Origin: Virgibacillus dokdonensis | GTDB lineage: Bacteria; Bacillota; Bacilli; Bacillales; Amphibacillaceae | DNA length: 64,000 nt | Direction of reading: 5' to 3' | Assembly: GCF_900166595.1 (NCBI RefSeq) | Contig: NZ_LT745763.1 | Location: 1,458,814 to 1,522,813, forward strand | In this document: in pieces, positions 49,597 through 58,462 of the stretch | Position numbering within the stretch: the stretch's first letter is position 1 | How the letters are laid out: the number at the start of each line of letters is the position of its first letter | Translations under genes and position numbers: made by a program | The notes under the pieces: generated by a model | Told to the model about the DNA's origin: nothing | What the model saw: only the letters and a program-made list of their open reading frames with translations | The model's database searches: none

Positions 49597-50154
49597 ATGG
49601 CAAGGTTACCACATTATTTTATCGCCATTCCGTTAACTAAAGAAGTTCAAGTTATGTGTAGCGATATGCAGACATTCTTAAAACAGAAGCTACCTTATAG
49701 GGAGTGGACAAATAAGCTTGACTTTCATATTACTTTAAAGTTTTTAGGGCCTGTATCCGATAGTAAAGTATGCCACCTGATCAACAGACTACAACGAGTT
49801 CATTTTTTACCTTTTTATTTAACAGTAGGTGGAGTAGATACTTTTGGCTCTTTTGAAAGACCAAGGGTAATTTATTCGAAAGTACAATTAAATGATACGT
49901 TAACAAAGCTAGTAAATCAGGTTGAGTTTGAAGCAAAAGCAGAAGGTTTTTTAGCGGAAAAACGGTCGTATATTCCTCACATTACATTAGCTAAAAAATG
50001 GGATGGATCAGCTCATGTAGGCAATGAGATGTTAACCGAAGTGAAAAATAAGGATTACCCAGTAATGTTATTGTATGTGGATCATTTCGTATTATATCAA
50101 ACATTTCCAAATCAACAGCCGAAGTATAAAGTAAAAGCTCATTTTACACTATAG
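49597..50154 (+). CDS. thpR: RNA 2',3'-cyclic phosphodiesterase ThpR (LigT family)
   Basis: The 185-residue 2H phosphoesterase carries two HxTx motifs: FHITLKFLG (His about 46) and HITLAKKW (His about 128). It opens 2',3'-cyclic phosphates to 2'-phosphates in RNA. The start is the ATG at 49597 behind AAGGAGG. The coding end runs into a repeat A fragment: the TAG stop lies in the repeat's CACTATAG start. The B. subtilis relative is YtlP, next to ytlQ, as here. Confidence 0.9.
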   Translation: MARLPHYFIAIPLTKEVQVMCSDMQTFLKQKLPYREWTNKLDFHITLKFLGPVSDSKVCHLINRLQRVHFLPFYLTVGGVDTFGSFERPRVIYSKVQLNDTLTKLVNQVEFEAKAEGFLAEKRSYIPHITLAKKWDGSAHVGNEMLTEVKNKDYPVMLLYVDHFVLYQTFPNQQPKYKVKAHFTL

Positions 50155-50184
50155 AAAAGTAATATACGAAAGGTTATTGTATAA
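50146..50184 (+). repeat. Dispersed repeat A, copy 10 (5' fragment)
   Basis: CACTATAGAAAAGTAATATA and GGTTATTGTATAAGC match the first half of repeat A. The first bases overlap the last codons and stop of thpR. Confidence 0.6.
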
Positions 50185-50198
50185 GCTAAAAGCAAGGG

Positions 50199-51134
50199 GT
50201 GAAAACACTGGCACAATTAATTAAATTACAAGATTATATTTCTAGATACGAATGGAATCCTTATCGCTACCCAAGTCAATTTATTCGCTTAAAGAAAGAA
50301 AACTGGCGTCATTTGAAAGAGATGTGGGAAAAAGAAAAAAGCTTGCCACCATTACATGAGACAGAAATAGTAGATCAGGTCGAGCAATATTCAAGATGGA
50401 AAGTGTGGAAGCGCAAATCAAAAAAAGAGGAAGTTTCTCATGAAGAAGATGAGAAACTGACCCTCCCAGAAACGGAACAAGGCCTAAAGCAGTATTATTT
50501 AAATAAATTATTACACTTACAAATGAAATGGGCTACGTCTACGGTAACAGAGGTTTCTTTTGTTGATAAACACTGGCACAATGACATGGAAATCAAGTAT
50601 TTCTTACAACGGTTCCCTGATACTTATTTAATTTTGTATTATCCGATATTCGAGATTAAAAAAGCGCCGGTTGAATGTGAGATAATTTTAATAACACCAA
50701 TAGGAATTGAAATAATTAGTCAGATAAAAGAAGAAATCGGTGCGACATTTATAGCGCAGGATACACGAACATGGATAGTAGAAAAGGGAGATCATAGGGA
50801 AACATTATTAAATCCACATATCGCTTTAAAGCGGACGGAAAATATTATAAAAGGAATTCTTTCTCATTATGATTTAAACTTTCCCATTACAAAAGTTATT
50901 CTAGCTAAATCAAACCCTGTCCAGTTTGTAACGGAACCATTCCAAACTAAAATTATCGGTAGTCACCAATATCAAGATTGGTTTGCGCAAAAAAGAAAGA
51001 TTACTTCTCCATTAAAAAATGAGCAGTTAAAAGTAGCAGAACGTTTATTAAAACATGTGCAAACCACCGCGGTTAAAAGGCCAGAATGGGAAGAAGAGCG
51101 AGATTCGTTTGAGTTTGTTGGCGAAGAATTTTAA
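50199..51134 (+). CDS. ytlQ: NERD/nuclease-related-domain-like protein YtlQ
   Basis: This 311-residue cytoplasmic protein of unknown function corresponds to Bacillus YtlQ by position after thpR (YtlP) and by its start AQLIKLQDYISRYEWNPYRYPS. It contains a charged linker (residues 70-90, rich in K/E) and a C-terminal alpha/beta region that resembles nuclease-related folds; no catalytic set is obvious. The GTG at 50199 overlaps the AGGGGTGA ribosome site. A CTG at 50208 sits at ideal spacing and would give the likely family start MAQLIKL. Confidence 0.75.
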   Translation: MKTLAQLIKLQDYISRYEWNPYRYPSQFIRLKKENWRHLKEMWEKEKSLPPLHETEIVDQVEQYSRWKVWKRKSKKEEVSHEEDEKLTLPETEQGLKQYYLNKLLHLQMKWATSTVTEVSFVDKHWHNDMEIKYFLQRFPDTYLILYYPIFEIKKAPVECEIILITPIGIEIISQIKEEIGATFIAQDTRTWIVEKGDHRETLLNPHIALKRTENIIKGILSHYDLNFPITKVILAKSNPVQFVTEPFQTKIIGSHQYQDWFAQKRKITSPLKNEQLKVAERLLKHVQTTAVKRPEWEEERDSFEFVGEEF

Positions 51135-51149
51135 AAATAATAGTTGCTG

Positions 51150-51180
51150 ACACTATAGGAAAGTAAGGCTTATAGATATG
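51150..51180 (+). repeat. Dispersed repeat A, copy 11 (short fragment)
   Basis: ACACTATAGGAAAGTAAGGC and TTATAGATATG correspond to the repeat's first half. Confidence 0.5.
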
Positions 51181-51486
51181 CCAAATTTTACTAATCATGA
51201 AAAGAGCATACATAACTTTTTATTTATTTACTGGTAAGGTTTATTTTTAAATAGTTCTGATGCATTGAACAGAAACGTGTTATAACAGTATCTTTAATGA
51301 TGTAACATTCTTTATAATTATAAAGGATAATGTTAGACCACCTAATTGGATAACAGTGAGTTGGGTGCTATTTCTAAAAGAAGTTGATTTGTTGAAAAGC
51401 AAATAATAGATTCAGATTTGTATTTTTGTACAAATATAGATAAAATATATTATTGAACGCTAAAATTTGAAAGATGTGAGGAATTT
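51181..51486. other. Intergenic region before ytmP
   Basis: AT-rich DNA without a supported gene. One dyad is visible, AACATTCTTTATAATTATAA and its partner at 51304-51334, whose core TTTATAATTATAAA is a 14-bp perfect palindrome. It could be an operator or a weak terminator of ytlQ. Confidence 0.4.
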
Positions 51487-52299
51487 ATGGTGAACTGGCT
51501 GAAGCGAGTTCTAGGTAGTGAGTGGGAAATAGCTCCAGCAGGTGGGCTTACAGGAGACGCTTATCTGGCAACGAAAGGTAACCAGCGATTATTTTTAAAA
51601 CGTAACTCATCTCCGTTTTTAGCCGTCTTATCGGCGGAGGGAATTGTTCCAAAATTAATCTGGACAAAAAGAATGGAAAATGGTGACGTCATTACAGCTC
51701 AGGAGTGGCTAGAGGGAAGAGAGTTAAAACCAGTTGAAATGCAACATTTACGCGTTGCTGATTTATTACGAAAAATTCACCAGTCCTCTGAATTGTTACA
51801 TATGCTCATGCGTTTAGGGAAAAAACCTATTACATCAGACGAAAGCTATGATATTATAAAGGAACGTTTGCAACGCACGAATTTACATCATACACATGAA
51901 CAAGTGGTTATTGCGTTACAATACTTAGAAAAACTGCTCCCTATTACAAGGAAGCGAAAACTTGTTGTCTGTCATGGAGATTTGAATCATAATAATTTAC
52001 TACTGACAGAGGAAGGGCATTTATATCTTATCGATTGGGACAGTGCATTGATTGCTGATCCAGTTGTAGATTATGGAATGATTCTCAATTGGTATATTCC
52101 CCAAGAAAATTGGAATGAGTGGTTGCGACAATACGGTATTGCAACAGATAATCATTTGTTTGGGCGTATGCATTGGTATCTATTACTGGATTCTCTACAT
52201 TACTTATGCTGGCATAAAGAACGTGATGAAGATGCTAAGTTTGTAGACCGTTTAAACGAGTTAGATATTTTGAATAAACAAATAGAAAGATTAATGTAA
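51487..52299 (+). CDS. ytmP: Aminoglycoside-phosphotransferase-like kinase YtmP
   Basis: This 270-residue protein of the APH/choline-kinase fold corresponds to Bacillus YtmP. FLKRNSSPF contains the ATP-binding Lys. Brenner's motif HGDLNHNNLL has the catalytic Asp and Asn, and LIDWDSALIADPVVD supplies the metal-binding Asp. The substrate is unknown; antibiotic resistance is not implied. The start is the ATG at 51487 after GTGAGGA. Its 3' end overlaps the convergent ytzH by 9 bases. Confidence 0.87.
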   Translation: MVNWLKRVLGSEWEIAPAGGLTGDAYLATKGNQRLFLKRNSSPFLAVLSAEGIVPKLIWTKRMENGDVITAQEWLEGRELKPVEMQHLRVADLLRKIHQSSELLHMLMRLGKKPITSDESYDIIKERLQRTNLHHTHEQVVIALQYLEKLLPITRKRKLVVCHGDLNHNNLLLTEEGHLYLIDWDSALIADPVVDYGMILNWYIPQENWNEWLRQYGIATDNHLFGRMHWYLLLDSLHYLCWHKERDEDAKFVDRLNELDILNKQIERLM

Positions 52300-52578
52300 A
52301 TTTGTTTGATGAAGCGCATCAATCCATGCAGCTAACTGTGTATTGTTGGCCACAATATGTGCTTCCATATTTTGTGAAGATTCACCGTTCTTCCCGTAGT
52401 CGTAAATTTCAGGAAGTAACTCCTGTATCTCTTGATTGGAAATAGAACTATTTTGCATAAGAGACTTCACAAGTCTGGTTATTTGTTGATATTCAGAGAC
52501 ACTACCACAAAGGTCGGTTCGATGTTCGTCTAATAAATCTATAAGCAAAGTTAGTTGATTATTTGTATTTAATTCCAT
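52291..52578 (-). CDS. ytzH: YtzH-like family protein
   Basis: This 95-residue, mostly helical, acidic protein without cysteine-based motifs has HLLDLL-like leucine-rich N-terminus, EIQELLPEIYDYG, and a conserved tail AAWIDALHQ. It matches the DUF5379/YtzH family by size, sequence pattern and its place between ytmP and trmB. Start ATG at 52578 with RBS AGAGGTGA. Function is unknown. Confidence 0.75.
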   Translation of the reverse strand: MELNTNNQLTLLIDLLDEHRTDLCGSVSEYQQITRLVKSLMQNSSISNQEIQELLPEIYDYGKNGESSQNMEAHIVANNTQLAAWIDALHQTNLH

Positions 52579-52654
52579 ATCAAATCACCTCTAAATATAG
52601 TATGATTCACATTTATTTTTCTATACTTGAAAACAGAAAGAGAGGATTTTATAT

Positions 52655-53311
52655 ATGCGTCAGCGACATAAGCCGTGGGCGGATGATTTTTTACAAAAAC
52701 ATGCAGACACGGTTATTTCCAATCCTTACAACTATAACGGTAGGTGGCAGGAAGTGTTTACGAATCATGATGCTCCTATTCACCTTGAAATAGGAACAGG
52801 TAAAGGGCAATTTATCGTTGAAATGGCTAGACAATACCCAGATGTTAATTTTATCGGTATTGAAGTAGCAAAAAGTATTATTGTAACGGCTGCTCAAAAA
52901 GTTGTTGATGCAGAAATGCCGAATATTCGCTTAATCCATGTTAACGCTGAAAACTTAACGGATTTGTTTGCAAGAGACGAATTATCCTTGATTTATTTAA
53001 ATTTTTCAGACCCTTGGCCAAAAAATCGGCACGAAAAACGAAGATTAACCTATTATACTTTCTTAGAAAAATATCAACAAATTTTAAAACCAAACGGTGA
53101 AATTGTATTAAAAACCGATAATATGGGATTGTTTGAATATTCATTAGAAAGTTTTTCACAAAATGGACTGCAAATAGAAGAAGTGAATCTAGATTTGCAT
53201 GGAATAGATGATCCTACAAATCGGATGACGGAATATGAAGAAAAATTTACAGCAAAAGGGCAACCCATATATCGTTGTCGCGTAAAGAATACGGAGTCTG
53301 TAAACCTGTAA
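52655..53311 (+). CDS. trmB: tRNA (guanine46-N7)-methyltransferase TrmB
   Basis: The 218-residue SAM-dependent methyltransferase modifies G46 of tRNA variable loops. SAM-binding HLEIGTGKGQFIVEMA is at about 43-58, followed by FIGIEVAKS. The family signature is NFSDPWPKNRHEKRRLTY, and TDNMGLFEYSLES lies near the C-terminus. Start ATG at 52655 after AGAGAGGA. Length is typical (about 213-218). A strong terminator follows immediately. Confidence 0.95.
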   Translation: MRQRHKPWADDFLQKHADTVISNPYNYNGRWQEVFTNHDAPIHLEIGTGKGQFIVEMARQYPDVNFIGIEVAKSIIVTAAQKVVDAEMPNIRLIHVNAENLTDLFARDELSLIYLNFSDPWPKNRHEKRRLTYYTFLEKYQQILKPNGEIVLKTDNMGLFEYSLESFSQNGLQIEEVNLDLHGIDDPTNRMTEYEEKFTAKGQPIYRCRVKNTESVNL

Positions 53312-53351
53312 CAGTTTGGCGAGTTTGTTGTACACTCGCTAAGCTGTTTTT
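53311..53351 (+). terminator. Terminator of trmB
   Basis: ACAGTTTGGCGAGT pairs with ACTCGCTAAGCTGT (one mismatch), followed by TTTTTG. Confidence 0.85.
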
Positions 53352-53360
53352 GCATTTGGG

Positions 53361-53437
53361 AAAATATACAATTGAAGGTTTATGGTATAAGGAAATGGTG
53401 TTTTTAGACTTGGAGATAATCCAGTTATTTCTAATAA
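53361..53437 (+). repeat. Dispersed repeat A, copy 12 (degenerate)
   Basis: AGGTTTATGGTATAAGGAAA and AGACTTGGAGATAATCCAG then TTATTTCTAATA match the central and hairpin parts. Confidence 0.55.
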
Positions 53438-53560
53438 AAAAACCATTTCTATTACTTATAAGTATGTTTATCATTTAAGACACTGTAAGTGAAAAGTATT
53501 TTACGAAATCATTAAGGTTCTGATAAGATGTATAATAAAATGAATGCGTTTTCTTTTTTG

Positions 53561-53650
53561 CTTTATAGGAAAGTACAAAAGTTTAAAGTATAGCATAAGC
53601 AAAACTACAGCTACCGCTAAAAAGATTTGATGGTAGGCCAAGTTTTCTTG
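53561..53650 (+). repeat. Dispersed repeat A, copy 13
   Basis: CTTTATAGGAAAGTACAAAA, AGTATAGCATAAGC, AAACTACAGCTACCGCTAAA and GGCCAAGTTTTCTTG. It ends 19 bases before the ytnP start, so the repeat tail lies in the ytnP leader next to the RBS. Confidence 0.7.
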
Positions 53651-53668
53651 CTTTTAGGGAGGGATTGG

Positions 53669-54511
53669 ATGGAGAAGTTAAAGGTAGGAAGAGCAACTTT
53701 GACATGGCTTCAAGGAGGAGTAATCCATTTAGATGGAGGGGCGATGTTTGGAGTAGTACCTAAAGTACTATGGCAGTCAAAGTACCCGACAAACGAGTGG
53801 AATCAAATTGAGTTACGAACAGATCCGATACTATTACAACTGGATGGAAGAAATTATTTGATTGATAGCGGAATTGGGCAAAATAAATTGACAGAGAAGC
53901 AACAGCGAAACTTTGGGGTTACAGAGCAGTCAAAGGTTGTTTATGATTTGGCTGTCCTTGGATTAGCACCAAATGATATCCATGGTATTTTAATGACGCA
54001 TATGCACTTTGATCATGCATCGGGTTTAACTTTTCCTGTGGCGGCGGATGCATATGAATCTGTATTTAAAAAAGCTGTCATTTATGTAACAGATATAGAA
54101 TGGAAGGAAATGAGAAACCCAAATATTAGATCTAAAAATACTTATTGGAAGAGCAATTGGGAAGCAATAAAAAAACAAGTTCAACCATTTTCACACGAAA
54201 TTGAAATTACAGATGGGTTAAAAATGATTCATAGCGGCGGTCATAGTGATGGTCATAGCGTTATTGTTTTTGAAGAAGGAGATACATGTTGGATTCATAT
54301 GGCGGACATTATGCCAACCTATGCACATCAAAATAAATTATGGGTACTAGCTTATGATGATTATCCGGTAACTTCTGTTTATCAAAAGGAAAAATGGATG
54401 GCTTATGGATATCAAAGGCAGGCATGGTATACATTTTATCACGATGTGTATTATCGAGCGATAAAATTTAATGGACTGGGAAATTGCGTGGATCAATTAG
54501 TACGTAAGTAG
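53669..54511 (+). CDS. ytnP: Metallo-beta-lactamase-fold hydrolase YtnP (lactonase type)
   Basis: The 280-residue protein starts at the ATG at 53669 (RBS AGGGAGGG). The N-terminal [21 protein letters not shown] is characteristic of Bacillus YtnP. The zinc motif [10 protein letters not shown] (HxHxDH) and the later SGGHSDGHS and HMADIMP give the binuclear metal site. B. subtilis YtnP degrades homoserine-lactone-type signals and was linked to interference with Streptomyces signalling. It is a single gene with a repeat A copy as its leader. Confidence 0.9.
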   Translation: MEKLKVGRATLTWLQGGVIHLDGGAMFGVVPKVLWQSKYPTNEWNQIELRTDPILLQLDGRNYLIDSGIGQNKLTEKQQRNFGVTEQSKVVYDLAVLGLAPNDIHGILMTHMHFDHASGLTFPVAADAYESVFKKAVIYVTDIEWKEMRNPNIRSKNTYWKSNWEAIKKQVQPFSHEIEITDGLKMIHSGGHSDGHSVIVFEEGDTCWIHMADIMPTYAHQNKLWVLAYDDYPVTSVYQKEKWMAYGYQRQAWYTFYHDVYYRAIKFNGLGNCVDQLVRK

Positions 54512-54550
54512 TATATGGAGCAGAGTCGTAACTTCTGTATGTATCAAAGC

Positions 54551-54588
54551 CAAATAAGTGAAATAGGTTAACCTATTTCACTTATTTG
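54551..54588. terminator. 38-bp perfect palindrome between ytnP and ytzB
   Basis: Two 19-bp arms starting CAAATAAGTGAAATAGG meet at TTAA with no loop. The site is between convergent genes and probably ends both transcripts. Confidence 0.7.
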
Positions 54589-54605
54589 ATAAGTACTAAA
54601 CCTGT

Positions 54606-54920
54606 TTATGTTGTTTGTACGGCGTCAATCACCGCACCAGTTTCAACATCTACATAAAATTCATACTGCTTGTTTTCCCCGTCTAAATTCCGTGTAACTC
54701 CACCACGATAAGCATCGTAGAGAAGGCCGTTTTTCTCTACTTCTTGTGGTTGCATATAAATCCAAGAACCGCTAATTGGCCCTTGCTTCTTAAATGTTTC
54801 TTTTGCATGGTTTAATGCTTTCTCAGGAGTAACTTTTTGCATTTGATCCAGTTGTTGCTTTGCAAGGTAGCCTACAGCAACGCCAAGCCCTGCAGCAATA
54901 ACTGCTTTTTTTACACCCAT
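54606..54920 (-). CDS. ytzB: PepSY-domain protein YtzB
   Basis: The 104-residue protein has an N-terminal hydrophobic segment (residues 5-20, AVIAAGLGVAVGYLAK), then VTPEKALNHAKETFKK and a beta-rich part ending EFYVDVETGAVIDAVQTT, typical of PepSY/YpeB-like domains. It is probably anchored outside the membrane. PepSY domains often restrain peptidases; ytoP is the next gene but starts 450 bases away on the other strand. Start ATG at 54920 after GAGGTGAG. Confidence 0.82.
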   Translation of the reverse strand: MGVKKAVIAAGLGVAVGYLAKQQLDQMQKVTPEKALNHAKETFKKQGPISGSWIYMQPQEVEKNGLLYDAYRGGVTRNLDGENKQYEFYVDVETGAVIDAVQTT

Positions 54921-55377
54921 TATTACTCACCTCTTACTATCAATTTAAGTAATCGCTTTACAGTTTCTTATCTGCTAGTATACCGTATTTAGAATAAAAT
55001 AGAAAATAAAAAATGCTCCGTTTAATATATGGAAGACTGCTGGTTAAAGCCTCTGATTAGCAGTAACTATATTCTATAGTCAATAGCATCGGTTTATAAA
55101 CACTAGATATACCTATATCATCAAGGAAAATTAAGGTATTGATATATATAAGTTTGCTAAGCTAAGTAGATGTTTTCAAAGTATAATTTATATGGATGAT
55201 ATGTAGTAGGCTCTTTAGTGAGACAGGGGCAAATTCCTTGAAATGAAAAAAGAAACGTGCATATGTAATATGAAAATAATATGGATATATCTTTTTACGC
55301 AAAGAAGAATACTGGAAATCCAAGCATTCCTTCAAGTATACTTAATACTATACATAAATTGAAGGTGGGATACAGGA
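54921..55377. other. Intergenic region between ytzB and ytoP
   Basis: No gene, repeat copy or strong terminator is visible. The region is AT-rich and must hold the divergent promoters for ytzB and ytoP; I could not single out a convincing -35/-10 pair. The ytoP RBS is GAAGGTGGG. Confidence 0.4.
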
Positions 55378-56445
55378 ATGAATCAAGAAACATTGTCCTT
55401 ATTTAAACAATTGACAGAGCTTCAAGGTGCGTCAGGCAATGAACATGCTGTGCGTTCATTTATGAAACAAGAGTTATCCAAATATGCCGATGAAATCATG
55501 CAAGATAATTTAGGCGGAATATTTGGTGTAAAAAAAGGATCAGGACCTAAAGTTATGGTAGCAGGTCATATGGATGAAGTTGGTTTTATGGTGACACAAA
55601 TAACAGATAATGGCATGTTACGTTTTCAGCCATTAGGTGGTTGGTGGAATCAAGTATTACTTGCTCAGCGAGTACAAGTTATAACAGATAATGGGCCAGT
55701 TGTTGGTGTAATTGGTTCAATTCCACCTCATAATTTAACAGATGAGCAACGCAAAAAGCCGATGGAAATAAAACATATGCTCATCGATATTGGTGCTGAT
55801 GATAGAGCGGATGTTGAAAAAATAGGTGTTAAACCAGGGCAACAGATTGTCCCTTTAACGCCATTTACGCCGATGGCAAATAGTAACAAAATTTTAGCTA
55901 AGGCATGGGATAACCGTTATGGTTGTGGATTAGCGATTGAATTGTTAAAAGAAGTGCAAAAAGATGCCTTACCGAATGAATTGTATGCAGGTGCGACAGT
56001 ACAAGAGGAAGTTGGCTTGCGCGGTGCACAAGTTGCAGCTAATAAAATTCAACCAGACATATTTTTTGCATTGGATGCGTCTCCTGCTAATGATATGTCA
56101 GGGAAAAAAGATGAATTTGGGCAATTAGGTAAGGGTGCATTATTGCGTATTTTTGACCGAACAATGATTACACATCAAGGCATGAAAAATTTTGTTCTCG
56201 ATACAGCAGAGAGCAACAATATACCTTATCAATATTTTATCTCGCAAGGTGGAACAGATGCAGGTAGAGTCCATGTAGCAAACCAAGGCGTTCCTTCTGC
56301 AGTCATCGGTATATGCTCGCGCTACATTCATACATCATCTTCTATTATACATGTGGACGATTATGCAGCTGCTAAAGAATTACTAATCAAGCTTGTCAAA
56401 TCAACAGATCAAACAACGCTGGATAACATCCATCGTTCCGTTTAA
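55378..56445 (+). CDS. ytoP: M42-family aminopeptidase YtoP
   Basis: The 355-residue dinuclear-metal aminopeptidase of the M42 family (glutamyl aminopeptidase/PepA, CelM-like) has metal ligands AGHMDEVG (His62-Asp64 region), AKAWDNRYG (Asp about 178), VQEEVGLRG (Glu-Glu), FFALDASP (Asp) and the terminal SRYIHTSSS (His). It is expected to be a dodecameric cytoplasmic peptidase. The start is ATG at 55378. Its TAA overlaps a potential ATG of the next gene, so these two are likely co-transcribed. Confidence 0.93.
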   Translation: MNQETLSLFKQLTELQGASGNEHAVRSFMKQELSKYADEIMQDNLGGIFGVKKGSGPKVMVAGHMDEVGFMVTQITDNGMLRFQPLGGWWNQVLLAQRVQVITDNGPVVGVIGSIPPHNLTDEQRKKPMEIKHMLIDIGADDRADVEKIGVKPGQQIVPLTPFTPMANSNKILAKAWDNRYGCGLAIELLKEVQKDALPNELYAGATVQEEVGLRGAQVAANKIQPDIFFALDASPANDMSGKKDEFGQLGKGALLRIFDRTMITHQGMKNFVLDTAESNNIPYQYFISQGGTDAGRVHVANQGVPSAVIGICSRYIHTSSSIIHVDDYAAAKELLIKLVKSTDQTTLDNIHRSV

Positions 56446-56468
56446 TGGATATAAAGGTAATAAAGCAA

Positions 56469-56969
56469 ATGAGGATTATAATTGGTTCAAAGAATAAAGC
56501 AAAAATTAAAGCTGTCGAAAAAGTTTTTCCAAATGCTTCTATTACATCCAAAGGCGCTTCATCAGGAGTGTCAGCACAGCCCTTCTCTGATGAAGAGACG
56601 AAGCAGGGCGCGATTCATCGTGCCCTTCACTGTATTCAAGGGGAAACAAATACATTTGGGATCGGACTAGAAGGTGGCGTCATGTTTATTGGTAATAAAT
56701 TATACCTTTGTAATTGGGGAGCGCTAGCGTTACCGGATCAACTCTATACAGCTAGCGGTGCTCGCATTCTTTTGCCACAAGAAATTACCAAAGAACTTCT
56801 AAAAGGCAGAGAACTTGGTGAACTTATGGATGCATTCGCCCATCGAAAGCAAGTTAGACAAAAAGAAGGAGCAATTGGTATTTTTACAGCAGAGCGAATA
56901 TCTAGGATAGACATGTTTTCTCATGTGATAGAATTATTGCGTGGACAATGGGAATATAATCAGCTCTAA
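56469..56969 (+). CDS. DUF84-family (ITP/XTP phosphatase-like) protein
   Basis: This 166-residue protein is of the YjjX/DUF84 family, which hydrolyses non-canonical purine nucleoside triphosphates. It starts with the typical MRIIIGSKNKAKIKAV. GIGLEGGVMFIG and the QKEGAIGIFT block are family features. The start at 56469 has an AAAGGTAA site and coincides with the domain start; an ATG at 56445 overlapping the ytoP stop codon would add eight residues and cannot be excluded. Confidence 0.82.
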   Translation: MRIIIGSKNKAKIKAVEKVFPNASITSKGASSGVSAQPFSDEETKQGAIHRALHCIQGETNTFGIGLEGGVMFIGNKLYLCNWGALALPDQLYTASGARILLPQEITKELLKGRELGELMDAFAHRKQVRQKEGAIGIFTAERISRIDMFSHVIELLRGQWEYNQL

Positions 56970-56991
56970 AATACTACATATGTTGCATTAT

Positions 56992-57019
56992 AAAAAGCCT
57001 GTAGTTATCTACGGGCTTA
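56992..57019 (+). terminator. Probable terminator of the ytoP/DUF84 unit
   Basis: AAAGCCTGTAG and CTACGGGCTT pair around TTAT; the T-run is short. Confidence 0.5.
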
Positions 57020-57199
57020 TACGCTGTTATTCTAATTTGTAAACTGATTTAACCGTGTCGACGTTATTATTTATTAGTAGATAATGTAGAGCACCGATGG
57101 ATTTACTGTGAACGTATAGAAAGAAGTTTATATCAATAGAGGTTAGAGCAACGTAACGCCAAGCCTTGTAAGTTAGAAAAATGAATTGATTATTGGGCA

Positions 57200-57226
57200 A
57201 CCAGTGGGAGAAAATCCCACTGGTTA
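57200..57226. terminator. Hairpin after ytoQ
   Basis: A perfect 11-bp stem, AACCAGTGGGA/TCCCACTGGTT, with a 5-base loop, lies 10 bases after the ytoQ stop codon. Confidence 0.6.
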
Positions 57227-57235
57227 TAAATCCGT

Positions 57236-57679
57236 TTATTCAAAAATGTATGCAATGACGTCTAAAGCCTGCTCCACAGTTTCAACGGTCACATTTGCTT
57301 TTTCCGACAGTTCCTTGAGAGGATGAATTAAAGATTTCGGTCGAATAATTATTGTAGGTTTATTTAACGTAATTGCCTGACTTGCATCCATTGCTGTATT
57401 CCATTGTTTATAGCTTTCCCCAAAGAGTGCGATAACAATATCAGCTTTTTCCATTAATACTTGCGTACGAAAATTATTAATGCTTGAGGCAGCCTCATCT
57501 TTGTAGAGAGAATCAGGTTGTTTTCCTAAAATAGCTTCTCCGATATTGTCAGATCTTTCATGATTGGTTTGCGGGGCAACGAATTGTAACGGCAGTTCTT
57601 TTGTTTCTGCCAACTTTTTTACTTCACCGCGCCAGTTATCATGTATTTGACCAGCTAAATAGACAGTAAGTTCCATCAT
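57236..57679 (-). CDS. ytoQ: YtoQ family protein
   Basis: This 147-residue protein, starting VYLAGQIHDNWRGEV, has VAPQTNHERSDNIGE, a mid-protein KADIVIALFGESYKQWN and TAMDASQAI. The fold resembles nucleoside 2-deoxyribosyltransferase (toprim-like) proteins, but its activity is unknown. Two adjacent ATG codons follow the AAGGAGGAG site at 57679 and 57676. It matches Bacillus YtoQ by sequence and by position beside ytoP and ytpP. Confidence 0.88.
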   Translation of the reverse strand: MMELTVYLAGQIHDNWRGEVKKLAETKELPLQFVAPQTNHERSDNIGEAILGKQPDSLYKDEAASSINNFRTQVLMEKADIVIALFGESYKQWNTAMDASQAITLNKPTIIIRPKSLIHPLKELSEKANVTVETVEQALDVIAYIFE

Positions 57680-58114
57680 ATCTCCTCCTTGTATAATTAC
57701 ATCTATCGTAACTGAAAACAGTGCGTTTGAGAAGTTCCGTCGTTTTTAGTCCGGACATAATTGCTTGAAAGAAGCGAGTTGACAAAGTTAACTGAATAAC
57801 AAGCGATACCTTTACCTCGCTATAGAGGGGGTAATGTTAGGGTTATCGTGTTAGCTTCTAAGTACAATGGTTGAAAGAAACCATGCTTGCAAAACTTATT
57901 TAAAAGAGTATTCAAGTTCAAGTCGTTTTAATTTTATCCTAATTCATAGTAAGATAGATGTTGAAAAACTAGAACGTTGGTGGAGACGGAGGATAGTGTG
58001 TGTGAGACAAGTATTGCCTGTAGTTAGCATACAGATAAAACGTCCTGTGAATGGAAACAAAGTTACATGTGTTTTCAATATAACTTAATATATACATTGA
58101 AGGAGTAGATAACC
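57680..58114. other. Intergenic region between ytoQ and ytpP
   Basis: A 73-codon open frame at 57867-58088 has no RBS and no recognisable sequence, so I do not call it. A small hairpin, ATGGTT/AACCAT, is at 57867-57884. TTGACA at 57779 suggests a promoter, but no good -10 follows. Otherwise nothing is seen. Confidence 0.4.
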
Positions 58115-58432
58115 GTGAAAACGTTGACGAAACAAGAATCATTTACACAAGTAATAAATCAAGGGAAGGTTGTGCTTTATTTTACAGCAGGATGGTGTCC
58201 AGATTGTACGGTAATTGAGCCCATATTGCCAGAAATTGAAGTAGCTTATCCTGATTATTTGTTTATAAAAGTAGATAGAGATGAATTTATGGATATTTGT
58301 CAAGATTATTCTATTTTTGGCATTCCTAGTTTTCTTGCGTTTCAAGATGGAGAAGAAGTAGGGAGATTTGTAAGTAAAGATCGAAAAACAAAAGAAGAGA
58401 TTATCCAATTTATGGACGGTCTTCCGAGCTAA
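58115..58432 (+). CDS. ytpP: Thioredoxin-like protein YtpP
   Basis: This 105-residue single thioredoxin fold has the active site AGWCPDC (CPDC at about residues 28-31) and the cis-proline loop FGIPSFLAF. It starts at the GTG at 58115 after AAGGAG. It matches Bacillus YtpP, which was implicated in removal of S-bacillithiolation in Staphylococcus/Bacillus-type studies; that activity is not provable here. It begins the ytpPQR run (spacing about 30 and 21 bases). Confidence 0.9.
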   Translation: MKTLTKQESFTQVINQGKVVLYFTAGWCPDCTVIEPILPEIEVAYPDYLFIKVDRDEFMDICQDYSIFGIPSFLAFQDGEEVGRFVSKDRKTKEEIIQFMDGLPS

Positions 58433-58462
58433 AATCCTAGCTTAAAGTAAGGAGCGAGCAAT

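Noticed and set aside
51487..52299. YtmP as an aminoglycoside-resistance phosphotransferase
   Set aside because: The kinase fold is shared, but the gene is a conserved core neighbour of ytzH and trmB in Bacillaceae with no mobile context.
57867..58088. 73-codon plus-strand open frame upstream of ytpP
   Set aside because: No ribosome site, no recognisable sequence, cysteine/arginine-rich composition typical of chance frames; treated as intergenic.
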